The notes under the pieces: model-generated
Databases searched by the model: none
What the model was told of the DNA's origin: nothing
What the model saw: only the letters and a program-made list of their open reading frames with translations
In this document: one piece after another, positions 18,981-29,948 of the stretch
Layout of the letters: every line of letters starts with the position of its first letter
How positions within the stretch are numbered: the stretch's first letter is position 1
NCBI GenBank assembly: GCA_039962225.1
Contig: JAMPKV010000011.1
Span: 1-64,000 of the forward strand
Length of the DNA: 64,000 bases
Reading direction: 5' to 3'
Source: Microcoleus sp. AS-A8
Lineage (GTDB): Bacteria > Cyanobacteriota > Cyanobacteriia > Cyanobacteriales > Coleofasciculaceae
Position numbers and translations under genes: made by a program

Positions 18981-19079
18981 ATGACAGATCAAATTTTTGT
19001 TGTTACAAATTTAGATGAGCTATGTCAAATCAAGATTGACATCAATACCGACTATTTAGATTTTTCTAAAAAGGATTAA
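18981..19079 (+). CDS. Short ORF (32 codons) abutting the GH5 gene
   Basis: ATG at 18981, stop three bases before the GH5 start; the GH5 ribosome-binding site (AAGGA) lies inside its last codons, so the two could be translationally coupled. The predicted peptide (DELCQIKIDINTDYLDF in its middle) is acidic and matches nothing I know. No ribosome-binding site of its own. May be chance. Confidence 0.22.
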   Translation: MTDQIFVVTNLDELCQIKIDINTDYLDFSKKD

Positions 19080-19082
19080 TAG

Positions 19083-20090
19083 ATGATAAAGCAATTCCCG
19101 AAAATTAATTTGATTTTTATACTATTTTTATTAATCGGTCTGCTAATTCCATGTTCTTTACATGCAGCCCCTCCAAGATTTTATGTCCAGGGTCGTTATC
19201 TTTATACCCCAAATGGAGAAAAAGTTATCTTACGTGGGGTAAATAGGATGGCTGTATGGGCGGAGCCAACAGGCAACTTAACGCTACCTGAAATTGAAAA
19301 AACAGGGGCTAATGTTGTAAGAATCATGTGGTCGATGGGAAAATCCGCAGAAGAATTTGATGAAATCGTCAGGAGAACCGTTAAACTTGGCATGATTCCG
19401 ATGATTGAAATTCATGATGCCACAGGAGATTGGAGTAAACTTCCGGAGGTAATCGATTACTGGACTAATCCAGCTACAACCAGTGTTATCAAGCGTCATG
19501 AAAAATATTTGTTAGTCAATATTGCCAATGAGGCGGGAGCAGATGTTTCGGATGAAGAGTTCAAAAAAGTCTATAAATCAGCAGTTACTCGGATGAGGGC
19601 AGTAGGTATACGTGTTCCTTTATTTATCGATGCATCAGGTTGGGGCAGGAATGCAGAACAGCTTCTTAATACAGGCCCTTGGTTGCAACAGCAAGACCCT
19701 GACCACAATTTAATGTTTTCAGTTCACTGGTGGCACAGCGATAATAACACACAAAGAATAACAACAGCTTTAGAAAAATCTGTGGCTTTAAACCTGCCTT
19801 TCATTGTTGGAGAATTTGCCCATAAAGAAGTGGGCTGTAAAGGAAATATTGCCTATAAACATATTCTGAAAGAGGGTCAGCGCTTAGGTATAGGATGGAT
19901 GGCTTGGGAATGGGGAGGTGAGCCGCATAATGCAGATTGCCGTGAAATGGATATGACGCCTACTGGGCTGTTTAAGGATTTAGAAAAGTGGGGGAAAGAG
20001 GTATCTCTAACCGATCCAAACAGCATCAAAAATACTTCGGTTCGCCCTCAATATATTCTCAAGATGGCAAGGAGTTTGAATTTCCGATAG
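19083..20090 (+). CDS. Secreted GH5 family glycosidase (beta-mannanase/cellulase-like)
   Basis: A 335-residue enzyme with a signal peptide (hydrophobic 9-24, cleavage near LHA-AP at 28). The GH5 fold is supported by ILRGVNR (49-55), acid/base E150 in LVNIANEAG, a conserved HWW (215-217) and nucleophile E244 in FIVGEFAHK. The IANE and VGEFAH forms resemble GH5 beta-mannanases more than classic cellulases, so substrate is open. The gene is clearly more AT-rich than its surroundings and lacks GCGATCGC sites, suggesting different history from the neighbouring GH5-CBM2 gene. AAGGA precedes the ATG by about eight bases. It ends convergently with groEL. Confidence 0.87.
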   Translation: MIKQFPKINLIFILFLLIGLLIPCSLHAAPPRFYVQGRYLYTPNGEKVILRGVNRMAVWAEPTGNLTLPEIEKTGANVVRIMWSMGKSAEEFDEIVRRTVKLGMIPMIEIHDATGDWSKLPEVIDYWTNPATTSVIKRHEKYLLVNIANEAGADVSDEEFKKVYKSAVTRMRAVGIRVPLFIDASGWGRNAEQLLNTGPWLQQQDPDHNLMFSVHWWHSDNNTQRITTALEKSVALNLPFIVGEFAHKEVGCKGNIAYKHILKEGQRLGIGWMAWEWGGEPHNADCREMDMTPTGLFKDLEKWGKEVSLTDPNSIKNTSVRPQYILKMARSLNFR

Positions 20091-20197
20091 AACAGAATGC
20101 TGGTATAGCAATCCTTGTAGGAGTTGCAAATATTCCAACTGAGAACTGCTATAGGACTTTGGACAAAAAAGAACTTATTCGCCAGCAGGTTTACCCA

Positions 20198-20239
20198 ATA
20201 AAAACAAAAAACAGCCACCTCCATCAGGAAGTAGCTGTT
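20198..20239 (-). terminator. Rho-independent terminator of groES-groEL
   Basis: Read on the minus strand: a 13-bp stem with two G-U pairs and a TGAT loop (20210-20239), followed directly by a run of six T, a G and five T. This is a textbook intrinsic terminator about 40 bases after the groEL stop. Confidence 0.9.
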
Positions 20240-20248
20240 GTAACCCGT

Positions 20249-20267
20249 GGGTGGGCTTTGCCCACCC
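20249..20267. repeat. Hairpin GGGTGGGC-TTT-GCCCACCC
   Basis: A perfect 8-bp stem with a 3-base loop lying between the groEL stop and its intrinsic terminator. GC-rich hairpins of this type are scattered in cyanobacterial intergenic regions; it may protect the transcript 3' end. Confidence 0.6.
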
Positions 20268-20276
20268 AACCAGAAA

Positions 20277-21929
<1,653 letters not shown>

Positions 21930-21942
21930 TCAGTCAGTAAAG

Positions 21943-21984
21943 AGTTTGAAGGTTTAAAGGTTGAAGATTTAAGATTGAAGGTTG
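21943..21984. repeat. Degenerate TTGAAGG-type heptamers between groEL and groES
   Basis: Tandem imperfect copies (TTGAAGG, TTTAAAGG, TTGAAGA, TTTAAGA) lie in the short groES-groEL spacer. They would be transcribed within the operon message. Confidence 0.65.
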
Positions 21985-22023
21985 ACACTTACAACTTGCC
22001 AACTTTACAACTTGCTCTCGTTA

Positions 22024-22335
22024 TTAACTAACGACGGCAAGGATGTCCTTTTCCGACAGCAAGACGTACTCTTCTGTACCCAGTTTGATGTCGGTACCCG
22101 CGTACTTAGAATAGAGAACCTTGTCGCCGATTTTCACTTCAGGTTCGCCACGACTGCCATCATCGTTACGCTTTCCAGGGCCGACAGCCACAATTTCACC
22201 GACTTGAGGCTTTTCTTTCGCGTTATCGGGTAACAAAATGCCCCCAGCGGTTTTTTCTTCAGCGGCGCTAACCTTGACGAAAACGCGATCGCCTAACGGC
22301 TTAACAGTGGAAACACTTAGAGATACAGCTGCCAT
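22024..22335 (-). CDS. groES: Co-chaperonin GroES (10 kDa)
   Basis: Lid of the GroEL complex. 103 residues with the typical [12 protein letters not shown] start, [14 protein letters not shown] mobile-loop region and [12 protein letters not shown] near the C-terminal half. First gene of the groES-groEL operon; a CIRCE operator lies 41 bases upstream of its start codon, so it should be repressed by HrcA and induced by heat. Confidence 0.98.
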   Translation of the reverse strand: MAAVSLSVSTVKPLGDRVFVKVSAAEEKTAGGILLPDNAKEKPQVGEIVAVGPGKRNDDGSRGEPEVKIGDKVLYSKYAGTDIKLGTEEYVLLSEKDILAVVS

Positions 22336-22375
22336 ATATATAAATCTCTCCCGATCTAGATTCTTTTGAACTGAG

Positions 22376-22402
22376 TTAGCACTCTCAGCTCCTGAGTGCT
22401 AA
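22376..22402 (-). promoter_or_regulatory. CIRCE operator (HrcA site) of groESL
   Basis: Perfect match to the CIRCE consensus TTAGCACTC-N9-GAGTGCTAA, located between the groES start and the upstream intergenic region. HrcA binds this inverted repeat and represses chaperonin genes until heat stress. Confidence 0.97.
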
Positions 22403-22763
22403 TTTACTCAACTAATGTATGTGAGCGCAACAAACTTTCCTGTACGGGTTCCCGAACTTATCGATTCATGATGACTCAAACCCTTGCCTGGAAAGCTTTA
22501 GGCAGAAATCTATAAAAAAGCTATGTATTGAAGCCGTAACGAGCAATTCCCACCAAAGCTAAGTAAAAATACTCAATTGGTGAAGAGTTCAAGACTGATT
22601 GTGACCCAAGTCTATTGTGATTGCCTATAACATCAGGGGTAGCCACGTTAGAAGCGTCGGCTTAACACTAGCTAATCACGCTATGGATGAGAATAGATAG
22701 AGTATTAGTCGCGGCGCTTGGGCGTCTTGAAGTGAAATCATTCGCGAAAACAACTCCGTAGAA
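22403..22763. other. Intergenic region between groES promoter and ferredoxin-like gene
   Basis: About 360 bases between divergent genes. Apart from the adjacent CIRCE element, no operator, repeat or small gene could be supported. Confidence 0.5.
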
Positions 22764-23327
22764 ATGCCAGCGAACCAAACTGATCACAATCCACCAGAAT
22801 TATCTAATCCTGAACTCTCAATCCGCAATGAGGTTTTAGCAAAAAACGCTTTAGCCGCTAATATCCAAAGTTTAGGCATCAATCAAATTCAGCGGCACGT
22901 TTTTCTGTGTGCCGACCAGACTAAACCTAAATGCTGTGCCAAACAAATCAGTCTAGAATCCTGGGAGTACCTGAAAAATCGCCTGAAAGAGCTAAACCTT
23001 GACCAACCAACCGAAGCTCAACCCAGTTGTATCTTCCGCACCAAAGCTAACTGTCTGCGAGTGTGTGCAGTAGGCCCAATTCTGGTGGTTTATCCGGACG
23101 GTGTCTGGTATCGCAACGCTACCCCAGAAGTCATCGAACGGATTATTCAGGAGCATCTCATCGGCAACAAAGTTGTCGAAGAATATGCCATTGCGACTCA
23201 TCCCTTACCAGAACCTGTCCCACCCGCTACAAGCAGTTCCGAAGAGAACGCCCCGTCACAGAACAACTTGCCACAGCTGATGACGGCTACCCAGAGTTTG
23301 GAGTTAAAAGGCTTAAGTATTGAGTAA
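22764..23327 (+). CDS. Thioredoxin-like [2Fe-2S] ferredoxin domain protein
   Basis: Probable electron-transfer protein. After a 40-residue polar N terminus, residues 44-140 match the thioredoxin-fold ferredoxin family: C49 (HVFLCAD), C57/C58 (KPKCC), and the second pair C97 and C101 in [10 protein letters not shown], followed by [11 protein letters not shown] and a helix ending in IIQEHL, all hallmarks. The C-terminal 40 residues are Pro/Ser-rich and probably disordered. The substrate or redox partner is not evident. It stands alone on the plus strand. Confidence 0.85.
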   Translation: MPANQTDHNPPELSNPELSIRNEVLAKNALAANIQSLGINQIQRHVFLCADQTKPKCCAKQISLESWEYLKNRLKELNLDQPTEAQPSCIFRTKANCLRVCAVGPILVVYPDGVWYRNATPEVIERIIQEHLIGNKVVEEYAIATHPLPEPVPPATSSSEENAPSQNNLPQLMTATQSLELKGLSIE

Positions 23328-23403
23328 ATTGACGAAATAGCCTGGAACAATTTGATACCCAAGGAATTTCGCATTGGTGTAGCATAATGATTAGCAAAGC
23401 TTT

Positions 23404-23422
23404 CTAGCACCTTGGGTGCTGG
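23404..23422. repeat. Hairpin AGCACC-TTG-GGTGCT
   Basis: A 6-bp perfect stem with 3-base loop, about 80 bases after the ferredoxin-like gene. No T-run follows, so a terminator role is uncertain. Confidence 0.4.
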
Positions 23423-23612
23423 TCGAACAGCAATGGCACAAAACTCAGCTCCATCGCCTTACAGGCCACTTCTGTGCCTCAGCCAGTGTGGGAACAGAGT
23501 TTCTCCCGGCACGAGTTGGTCGTAGTCGGTTGTAGCGTCTAGACCAATCTGCGGATCATTACAGAAGGCGTTATTACCCATCTCAGCAATCCGGCATGAC
23601 GAGTGTCACAAC

Positions 23613-24260
23613 ATGAAAGATAACGGTGTCAGAGATAACAAGCGACTATTGCTGATTGATGACGACCCCAATCTCATCTTGTTAGTCAAAGACTACCTGG
23701 AATTCCGGGGCTATGAAGTCATCACCGCTGAAAATGGTCGAGAAGCGCTGGAGGTTTTAGACCAGGACGTGCCTGATTTGATCATTTGTGACGTCATGAT
23801 GCCAGAGATGGACGGCTATGCCCTCGTAGAGCATGTTAGGGAAGACCCTCGCACCAACTGGATTCCAGTCTTATTTCTTTCCGCCAAGGGTCAAAGTCAA
23901 GACAAGGTCAAGGGTCTCAACAAAGGTGCAGATGTCTACATGGTGAAGCCCTTTGAACCGGAAGAATTGGTCGCGCAGGTGGAATCCTCCCTGAAACAAG
24001 CCAATCGTTTGATTCATCATTCTGGTACAGGAGCAGAGGCCGGATCAACAATTCAGGTTCCCTTTGATGTTGAGTTAACGCCAACCGAATTGAAAGTGGT
24101 GCAGTTCGTAGCCAGGGGTATGGCGAATCGAGAAATTGCTGAGCAGATGAATGTGAGCCAGCGCACCATTGAAAGTCATGTTTCTAACATGCTGGGTAAG
24201 ACAGGTCTTCATAACCGCACGGAATTGGCACGCTGGGCGATTGAGCGTTGCATGGCTTAG
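23613..24260 (+). CDS. NarL/FixJ-type response regulator
   Basis: DNA-binding response regulator of 215 residues. The receiver holds the acidic pair D16/D17, phosphoacceptor D60 in IICDVMMPEMDG and K112 in MVKPF; the C-terminal LuxR-type helix-turn-helix is LTPTELKVVQFVARGMANREIAEQMNVSQRTIESHVSNM-like in content (about 150-205). No kinase is adjacent, so the cognate sensor must lie elsewhere. Downstream DUF3370 starts 73 bases after its stop on the same strand and may share transcription. Confidence 0.94.
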   Translation: MKDNGVRDNKRLLLIDDDPNLILLVKDYLEFRGYEVITAENGREALEVLDQDVPDLIICDVMMPEMDGYALVEHVREDPRTNWIPVLFLSAKGQSQDKVKGLNKGADVYMVKPFEPEELVAQVESSLKQANRLIHHSGTGAEAGSTIQVPFDVELTPTELKVVQFVARGMANREIAEQMNVSQRTIESHVSNMLGKTGLHNRTELARWAIERCMA

Positions 24261-24333
24261 CTCCAGCCGCAAGTGTGAAGATTGCAGGTGTTGTATCGTA
24301 GTGTCTTTGCGAGTCACCCACAGCTATCCATCT

Positions 24334-25704
24334 ATGCTGCCGTTTTTGCCCATTTTTACCCAGACTCAAGCTGCTTCGACGCCAATCCCTACACCTGCAC
24401 CCCAGGTAGAAATCGTGCAACCCCAACCCGTGCGAATACTTCCTGGAAAACTAGATACTGTCCCGGTATTCAATAGCAACAGTCCTGAACTGGTACAAAA
24501 AGAAGGCATTTTACTCTCCACCTTTCCCCCTGATGGCAAAAGCACCCCCAGTGCTCACTTAAATTTTCCTTTTAAGAGACGCTTTGATATCTTTGCCCAC
24601 CATATTGCTAAACCCCCGACACCCGAAGATTTGCGGACTCTTTATCTGGGGATTATTGTGTACAATCCGGGGCGTAAGTCCGTCAATGTCGATATCTTGC
24701 AAGCGGCAAGTTACTTGAGTCAACCGGATGCGCCGTTTATTGAGTTGCCGTCTTTTGTAGAGAATCCTACGGGTACTGTTTATGCCGGTCCTGGCAGTCG
24801 TGTCATGAATGATATCCTGCGTGGACAACGGCAAGTCGGGTTTCCTTCCCGGTTGGTGATTCCCCCCCGGCAAAGCCGCATGTTGCTGAATCTACCCATT
24901 CCTGTGCGGACGTTGGAACCTCCATTGAATGGTCGTTCCACCTTGATGCGGTTGCACAGTGGCGGGTCAGTGTACGCTGCCAGTCTCGCCCGCTATGCCC
25001 CTGTTGATGCACAGGGTAACGAGCGTCCTCCTACCTTGGAAGAATGGCAGACGTTACTGGATACAGGTGAACTAGCAGGGCCACGCGATCGCATTCCGAC
25101 GCCTCCTGATGCCACCACCGAGCGAATCATCTATGGTCGTGTTGCCGGTGTGGCTCAAGGTTCTCAATGGCAAGTCAAGTTGGTGGATCGTCCTCATGCT
25201 CAATATTTAAGTATCCCCGCGCCTGGACAAGCCTTTTCCTACGGGCTGAGTACCCTCCCTGGCGGCAAATTGGGCACAGGTCAAAGCCAGAGTGCGAGAA
25301 TGCTGGTACGTTATCCAGATACGGCTTACTTTGCTCATGGGAACTATGGGGTGCAATATAGCCTAACTTTGCCCCTGATGAATCCTACTCGGAATACTCA
25401 AATCGTCACTCTGGCGCTTCAGACACCGATTAAACAAGATGAACTTCAGGGAGGGTTGCGCTTTTTAGAACCACCCAGCAACCAGGTTTTTTTTCGGGGT
25501 ACTGTTCAAGTCCGCTATACTGAAGATACTGGATTGCCCCAGAATCGTTATGTACATTTGATCCAACGGCGCGGTCAACAAGGGGAACCCTTAGTAACCC
25601 TGAAGATGCCTCCTTCTGCTCAACGTTTAGTCCAAGTAGACTTCCTTTATCCTCCAGACGCTTCTCCACCGCAGGTTTTGACGGTGAGGACGTTAGAACA
25701 ATAA
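24334..25704 (+). CDS. DUF3370 family protein (cyanobacterial)
   Basis: Uncharacterised 456-residue protein. After a Pro-rich N terminus (20-40) comes an all-beta-looking body with the family phrases VYAGPGSRVMNDILRGQ, FPSRLVIPPRQSRMLLNLPIPV and GNYGVQYSLTLPL. It has no clear signal peptide (a short hydrophobic MLPFLPIF start only) although the family is thought to be exported; this is inference. I use the ATG at 24334 because the longer frame from 24169 runs inside the preceding response regulator and its extra residues are not family-like. Confidence 0.82.
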   Translation: MLPFLPIFTQTQAASTPIPTPAPQVEIVQPQPVRILPGKLDTVPVFNSNSPELVQKEGILLSTFPPDGKSTPSAHLNFPFKRRFDIFAHHIAKPPTPEDLRTLYLGIIVYNPGRKSVNVDILQAASYLSQPDAPFIELPSFVENPTGTVYAGPGSRVMNDILRGQRQVGFPSRLVIPPRQSRMLLNLPIPVRTLEPPLNGRSTLMRLHSGGSVYAASLARYAPVDAQGNERPPTLEEWQTLLDTGELAGPRDRIPTPPDATTERIIYGRVAGVAQGSQWQVKLVDRPHAQYLSIPAPGQAFSYGLSTLPGGKLGTGQSQSARMLVRYPDTAYFAHGNYGVQYSLTLPLMNPTRNTQIVTLALQTPIKQDELQGGLRFLEPPSNQVFFRGTVQVRYTEDTGLPQNRYVHLIQRRGQQGEPLVTLKMPPSAQRLVQVDFLYPPDASPPQVLTVRTLEQ

Positions 25705-26033
25705 CCTATCTGTGTGGGGCATCGAGTGACTTGATCGCCTAACCGCCGTTTAATAAAATTTAACCTGCAAAGGGTTGACAAAAAGTAGTAGGCAGAAGCT
25801 CGGCTGCACTCTTTTTGCGTGTGTGTAAGGTTTTCACGAAATTAGTACAGAGTAAGTGGCTAGCCCTTGGTGATGAGCCACAGAGAGTTAATTGTGAAGT
25901 GCCCTGATCAACCTAAAAGAAGTAAAGCACAAGCTTTATAAAGCTGTAAAAGTTTTGTAAATCAACCGATGGCAATGGTTAAACCGAGATTCTTGTGGGT
26001 ACTCTAGATATATAACCTAGGATAGATGTCTGT
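25705..26033. other. Non-coding interval upstream of the GH2 gene
   Basis: About 330 bases. No gene, strong hairpin or operator was recognised; the promoter for the GH2 gene should lie in the right part. Confidence 0.5.
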
Positions 26034-28016
26034 ATGCACTCGTTGGGTAAGCAGCTGGAAAATTGCTATGAATTGGCCTGCGATCCCGCTACCAGGGGTA
26101 ATTCTTGCCAGTCCGATACCGCATATCCGCGTCCACAGTTGCGGCGTGACCACTGGATTTGTCTCAATGGTTCGTGGAAGTTTCTATTTGACGACGCTGG
26201 GCAATTTGTTCAACCCAGTGATATCTCTGAGTGGACTCATAGCATTGAAGTTCCCTTTGCTCCAGAATCCGCTAAAAGTGGAATCGGCGACACGGGTTTT
26301 CACCCCAACTGCTGGTATCAGCGCGAATTTGACTTACCCAAGGGTGAGGAGCGGGTGCTACTCCATTTCGGGGCTGTAGACTATCGTGCTCGTGTTTGGG
26401 TCAACGGTCAATTTATGGCTGACCATGAAGGCGGACACACCCCGTTCAGCATCGACATCACACCTGTGTTGAATGAAAACGGAGTACAGAGGGTAACCGT
26501 CTGGGCGCAAGATGACCCCTTCGATCTGGCTAAACCACGTGGTAAGCAGGATTGGCAGCTAGAGCCACATAGTATATGGTATCCACGCACTAGCGGCATT
26601 TGGCAAACGGTTTGGGCTGAGGTTGTCCCTACCACCTATATTGATCGCATCCGTTGGACGCCGCACTTCGAGCGGTGGGAGATTGGCTTTGAAGCCTTTG
26701 TCGCGGGTAAGCAGTACGATGGTCTACAAGTGAAGGTCAAACTGACAGCCCATTGTCATTTGCTGGTGAACGATACCTACGAGGTAATCAACGGGGAAAT
26801 TCACCGACGCATTGCCCTGTCTGACCCGGGTATCGACGACTACCGCAACGAATTGCTCTGGAGTCCTGAGAAGCCAACCCTAATCGATGCGGAAATTCAA
26901 CTGTGGTACGAGGGCAAACTGCTGGATGAAGTGAAGTCCTATACAGCAATGCGGACAGTGGCGATTCAGCGCGATCGCTTCATGCTCAATGGGCGTCCCT
27001 ACTATTTACGCTTAGTTCTAGACCAAGGCTACTGGCCCGACACCCTGATGACGGCACCCTCTGATGAGGCGTTGCGGCGCGATGTCGAGTTAGTCAAGAG
27101 CATGGGCTTCAACGGCGTCCGCAAGCACCAAAAAATTGAAGACCCTCGGTTCTTGTATTGGGCAGATGTGCTGGGCTTGATGGTTTGGGAAGAGATGCCA
27201 AGTGCCTATCGCTTCACGCCCAAAGCTGTGGAACGAATTACAAAAGAGTGGACTGAGGTGATCAATCGGGATGCCAGCCACCCCTGTATCGTGGTGTGGG
27301 TGCCGTTCAATGAATCCTGGGGCGTTCCTGATTTAACAGCGACAGACGCTCATCAGCACTGCGTCCAAGCGCTTTATCATTTGACCAAAACTTTAGACCC
27401 GACTCGTCCAGTCATCGGCAATGACGGCTGGGAGAGCGCAGCCACTGACATTTTGGCTATCCATGACTACGATAATAAGCCAACTCGGCTGTTCAAGCGT
27501 TATGGGCCAGAAGTCAAGTTATCAGATTTGTTTGATCGCCAACGTCCGGGAGGGCGTGTTCTCACCCTTGATGGTCATCCTCATAACGGGCAGCCGATCA
27601 TGCTCACGGAGTTTGGTGGCATTGCTTATGCCGCTCCTGAAGAGCCTGATGCTCATAAGATCTGGGGATATGTGCGGTCGTCGAATGTCTCCGAGTTGGA
27701 AATTCGGTATACAGCGCTACTCAGCGTGGTTAACAAAGTCGAACTGTTCAGCGGATTTTGTTACACCCAGTTAACCGATACTTACCAGGAAGCCAATGGT
27801 CTATTGTATGCAGACCGCACGCCGAAGTTTCCGCTGGAAGCGATCGCCTATGCCACTCTAGGCAGGGGCGAGGAGGAAGAGGAAGACGCTATGCTCTCTA
27901 GCAGCAAAGCGAAATGGTCCCCAGAGGAAAATGTATTCCCAGCGGTTAAACCCGGATGGGCGTCCAATGACTCTATACAGCAGATACCCCATTGCGGAAG
28001 GCATCCAGCCTCCTAG
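26034..28016 (+). CDS. Glycoside hydrolase family 2 (beta-galactosidase/beta-glucuronidase type)
   Basis: Intracellular retaining glycosidase of 660 residues; no signal peptide. Domain order is the jelly-roll sugar-binding domain (LNGSWKF... [10 protein letters not shown], 44-200), an immunoglobulin-like domain (200-305), and the TIM barrel with acid/base E427 in VPFNESWG and nucleophile E526 in MLTEFGG. The substrate may be a beta-galactoside, since a galT fragment overlaps its 3' end, but glucuronidase or mannosidase activity cannot be excluded. The last 40 residues overlap galT and look unlike GH2, so the original stop may have been lost. Confidence 0.9.
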   Translation: MHSLGKQLENCYELACDPATRGNSCQSDTAYPRPQLRRDHWICLNGSWKFLFDDAGQFVQPSDISEWTHSIEVPFAPESAKSGIGDTGFHPNCWYQREFDLPKGEERVLLHFGAVDYRARVWVNGQFMADHEGGHTPFSIDITPVLNENGVQRVTVWAQDDPFDLAKPRGKQDWQLEPHSIWYPRTSGIWQTVWAEVVPTTYIDRIRWTPHFERWEIGFEAFVAGKQYDGLQVKVKLTAHCHLLVNDTYEVINGEIHRRIALSDPGIDDYRNELLWSPEKPTLIDAEIQLWYEGKLLDEVKSYTAMRTVAIQRDRFMLNGRPYYLRLVLDQGYWPDTLMTAPSDEALRRDVELVKSMGFNGVRKHQKIEDPRFLYWADVLGLMVWEEMPSAYRFTPKAVERITKEWTEVINRDASHPCIVVWVPFNESWGVPDLTATDAHQHCVQALYHLTKTLDPTRPVIGNDGWESAATDILAIHDYDNKPTRLFKRYGPEVKLSDLFDRQRPGGRVLTLDGHPHNGQPIMLTEFGGIAYAAPEEPDAHKIWGYVRSSNVSELEIRYTALLSVVNKVELFSGFCYTQLTDTYQEANGLLYADRTPKFPLEAIAYATLGRGEEEEEDAMLSSSKAKWSPEENVFPAVKPGWASNDSIQQIPHCGRHPAS

Positions 28017-28278
28017 TCCTGGTCATGAGCCAATTCAGGCCAATCCACACCTGCGCTGGCATCCCTTGCCAGGTGAATGGATGGCTTACGCCAGTCATCA
28101 TCAGGGGCGGACGTTTAGGCCGTCCCCTGAATACAACCCACTGGTAGCTGGAATGTTTGCTCATGATGCCCTGCCACAAGCAAAAGCTAAGGAGTTGCGG
28201 GCGGTATCGTTAATTCTTGAAGGGGGGGATCGAAAATGTAGCAGCCAAATCAAGAAATGCTATGAATCCATTAAATGA
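27967..28278 (+). pseudogene. galT: Truncated galactose-1-phosphate uridylyltransferase (5' stump)
   Basis: The first 58 or so residues (from [12 protein letters not shown] to [18 protein letters not shown]) are clearly the N terminus of a GalT of the kind that acts in the Leloir pathway. After NPL the sequence no longer resembles GalT and stops within about 45 residues, so the nucleotide-binding and catalytic His-Pro-His regions are missing. An internal deletion joining galT to DNA upstream of the M24 gene is the simplest explanation. The frame overlaps the 3' end of the GH2 gene by 50 bases. Unlikely to be functional. Confidence 0.75.
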
Positions 28279-29362
28279 AGAAGTCTCCCGCAAACTGGAG
28301 TTAATCCGGAATGCCCTAACTGAAACTGGAGCCACAGGTGTTCGCCTGAAGGGAACAGACTGGTTTGCTTGGGCAACGGCTGGCGCTTCCAATACCGTGT
28401 TGCTCACGGCTGAAACCGGAGTGGCAGAAGTGTTGGTAACGCTTCGAGATGCCTGGGTATTGACGGATGAAATTGAAGCCCAGCGTTTAGAAGATGAGGA
28501 ACTTTCGGCGGACTTTAAGCTGCACGTTAGCCCTTGGGCTGAGGCTGCGGCGCGTGAGTCTTTTATGCGAGAGGTGACGAATGAAGGGAAAGTGATCAGC
28601 GATCGCCCCATCCCTCATATCGAGAAGCGATTACCCGCGTCTCTACAACAGCATAAACGGGTAATGATGTCAAGTGAGCTAGATCGATATCGCGAAGTCG
28701 GACGTAAGGCGAGTGAAGCGATGACGGAGGTACTCTCAAAAGCTCAACCGACCTGGACAGAATATCAGCTTGCGGGTGCAGGTGCCGAGGCATTGTGGGC
28801 AAGAGGGTTGCATCCGGCGGTGACTTTGGTGGCTGGCGAGAGGCGTTTGCCGCTTTACCGTCATGCTACCGCGACTGGGGAAGCGATCGGACGCGTCGCG
28901 ATGATGGTATTTTGCGCTAGGGGATATGGTTTGTTTGCAAATCTTACCCGTTTTGTGAGTTTTGGTGCCCTTGGGGATGAACACACCCAATTGCACAGCC
29001 ACGTCCGAGAAATTGAATCCCAAGTGCTGAATTTGTGCAAACCTGGAACATCTCTGGACGCAGTTTATCACGCCCTAAATCAGGCTTATGAACAGCACGG
29101 ATTTCCCCATGCAATCCAGGAACATCACCAGGGAGGCACAACAGGATATTTAGCACGAGAAATTGTGGCAACTCCTACTACGACTGACAGTTTAGTCGAG
29201 GGCATTCCTATGGCTTGGAATCCAAGTTTACCGGGAGCAAAGGTTGAAGATACTTTTGTGATTCTCCAGGATGGAAAGTTGGAAAATCTCACTTTCGATC
29301 CCAATTGGCCAAGTGTTGAGATAGAAGGACGGTTGCGTCCTGTGCCTTTGGAGGTTGGATAA
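28262..29362 (+). CDS. M24 (pita-bread) family protein, probably non-catalytic
   Basis: Related to Xaa-Pro aminopeptidases: an N-terminal creatinase-like domain (about 1-135) and a C-terminal pita-bread domain with VARYR-like helix, [14 protein letters not shown] and [11 protein letters not shown]. In active enzymes the metal is held by two Asp, a His and two Glu; here the Asp positions read [14 protein letters not shown], so both Asp appear replaced, arguing for lost or altered activity. In several bacteria this sub-type sits near galactose genes, matching the galT stump upstream. Start chosen at ATG 28262; a TTG 45 bases upstream overlaps the galT frame. Confidence 0.8.
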   Translation: MNPLNEEVSRKLELIRNALTETGATGVRLKGTDWFAWATAGASNTVLLTAETGVAEVLVTLRDAWVLTDEIEAQRLEDEELSADFKLHVSPWAEAAARESFMREVTNEGKVISDRPIPHIEKRLPASLQQHKRVMMSSELDRYREVGRKASEAMTEVLSKAQPTWTEYQLAGAGAEALWARGLHPAVTLVAGERRLPLYRHATATGEAIGRVAMMVFCARGYGLFANLTRFVSFGALGDEHTQLHSHVREIESQVLNLCKPGTSLDAVYHALNQAYEQHGFPHAIQEHHQGGTTGYLAREIVATPTTTDSLVEGIPMAWNPSLPGAKVEDTFVILQDGKLENLTFDPNWPSVEIEGRLRPVPLEVG

Positions 29363-29393
29363 TAATTGTTACCCTGACGAAGAGAATTCGCAT

Positions 29394-29792
29394 TTAGACA
29401 GGGCAAAGGCGGTGCAGGAGATTCATCAACTGTTCTCCATCTTCCAGGTAAGTCAGGTACTCACTTTCGCCCACCTTAACATCCTTACCTTCCATATCCT
29501 CGCCGTACCGCTCAGCCATAACGACAATCGGCGTGCGGCTAGGGAGTTCAGCACCTTGACGGATGTGCCGCCCCATGTTCAAGACATCGTCTATCGGCAG
29601 ATCGACCTGGTTGATCAAAATCAAGTTAGGGCGATCGCCCATACCACGCGCTAGGGCGATCGCGTCTTCTTCTTCTAGCGCCACAACTACGCAGTAGCCT
29701 CGGCGGTGAAGGTTATACTTCAGCATCGGGCGCGTGTCGTCATCCAGTTCGATCATCAGGATTGTCGGCGGCGCATCTGTTTTCTGGCTCAT
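29394..29792 (-). CDS. Degenerate receiver-domain protein
   Basis: A stand-alone CheY-like fold (132 aa): first strand ILMIELDDD with the acidic cluster D17-D19, but the phosphoacceptor Asp is replaced by N61 (LILINQVDLP) and the conserved Lys by Y115 (YLTYLED). It therefore should not be phosphorylated in the usual way and may act as a protein-interaction module. It is the last of five co-directional genes that include two Crp-type regulators and another altered receiver. ATG start with moderate upstream signal. Confidence 0.8.
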   Translation of the reverse strand: MSQKTDAPPTILMIELDDDTRPMLKYNLHRRGYCVVVALEEEDAIALARGMGDRPNLILINQVDLPIDDVLNMGRHIRQGAELPSRTPIVVMAERYGEDMEGKDVKVGESEYLTYLEDGEQLMNLLHRLCPV

Positions 29793-29948
29793 GAGTTCCC
29801 CGTTTGCTTGTCTATAGAACTGTTACTCGCAGACTGAGGTGAAGAGAGATATTACAGCCTGACGAGACTTAGCCTGTCGCACTCAGATGGGGAGCCTCGG
29901 CTTGGTGCTTCACTTTCTGCCGCACTAGTGAAGGTGAGAACGCTCCCG

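Larger units (their letters stand above)
18549..19082. other. Non-coding interval with gene remnant and short ORF
   Basis: About 530 bases without an intact gene of normal size. It contains a start-less 44-codon open frame on the minus strand (18677-18811) and a 32-codon ORF just upstream of the AT-rich GH5 gene (18981-19079). The right half is notably AT-rich compared with the flanking DNA. Confidence 0.5.

Noticed and set aside
24169-24333. N-terminal extension of the DUF3370 gene
   Set aside because: Runs inside the response regulator gene; the ATG at 24334 fits the family better.
26026-26379. 117-codon plus-strand open frame
   Set aside because: Overlaps the start of the GH2 gene in another frame, while the GH2 frame has intact domains.
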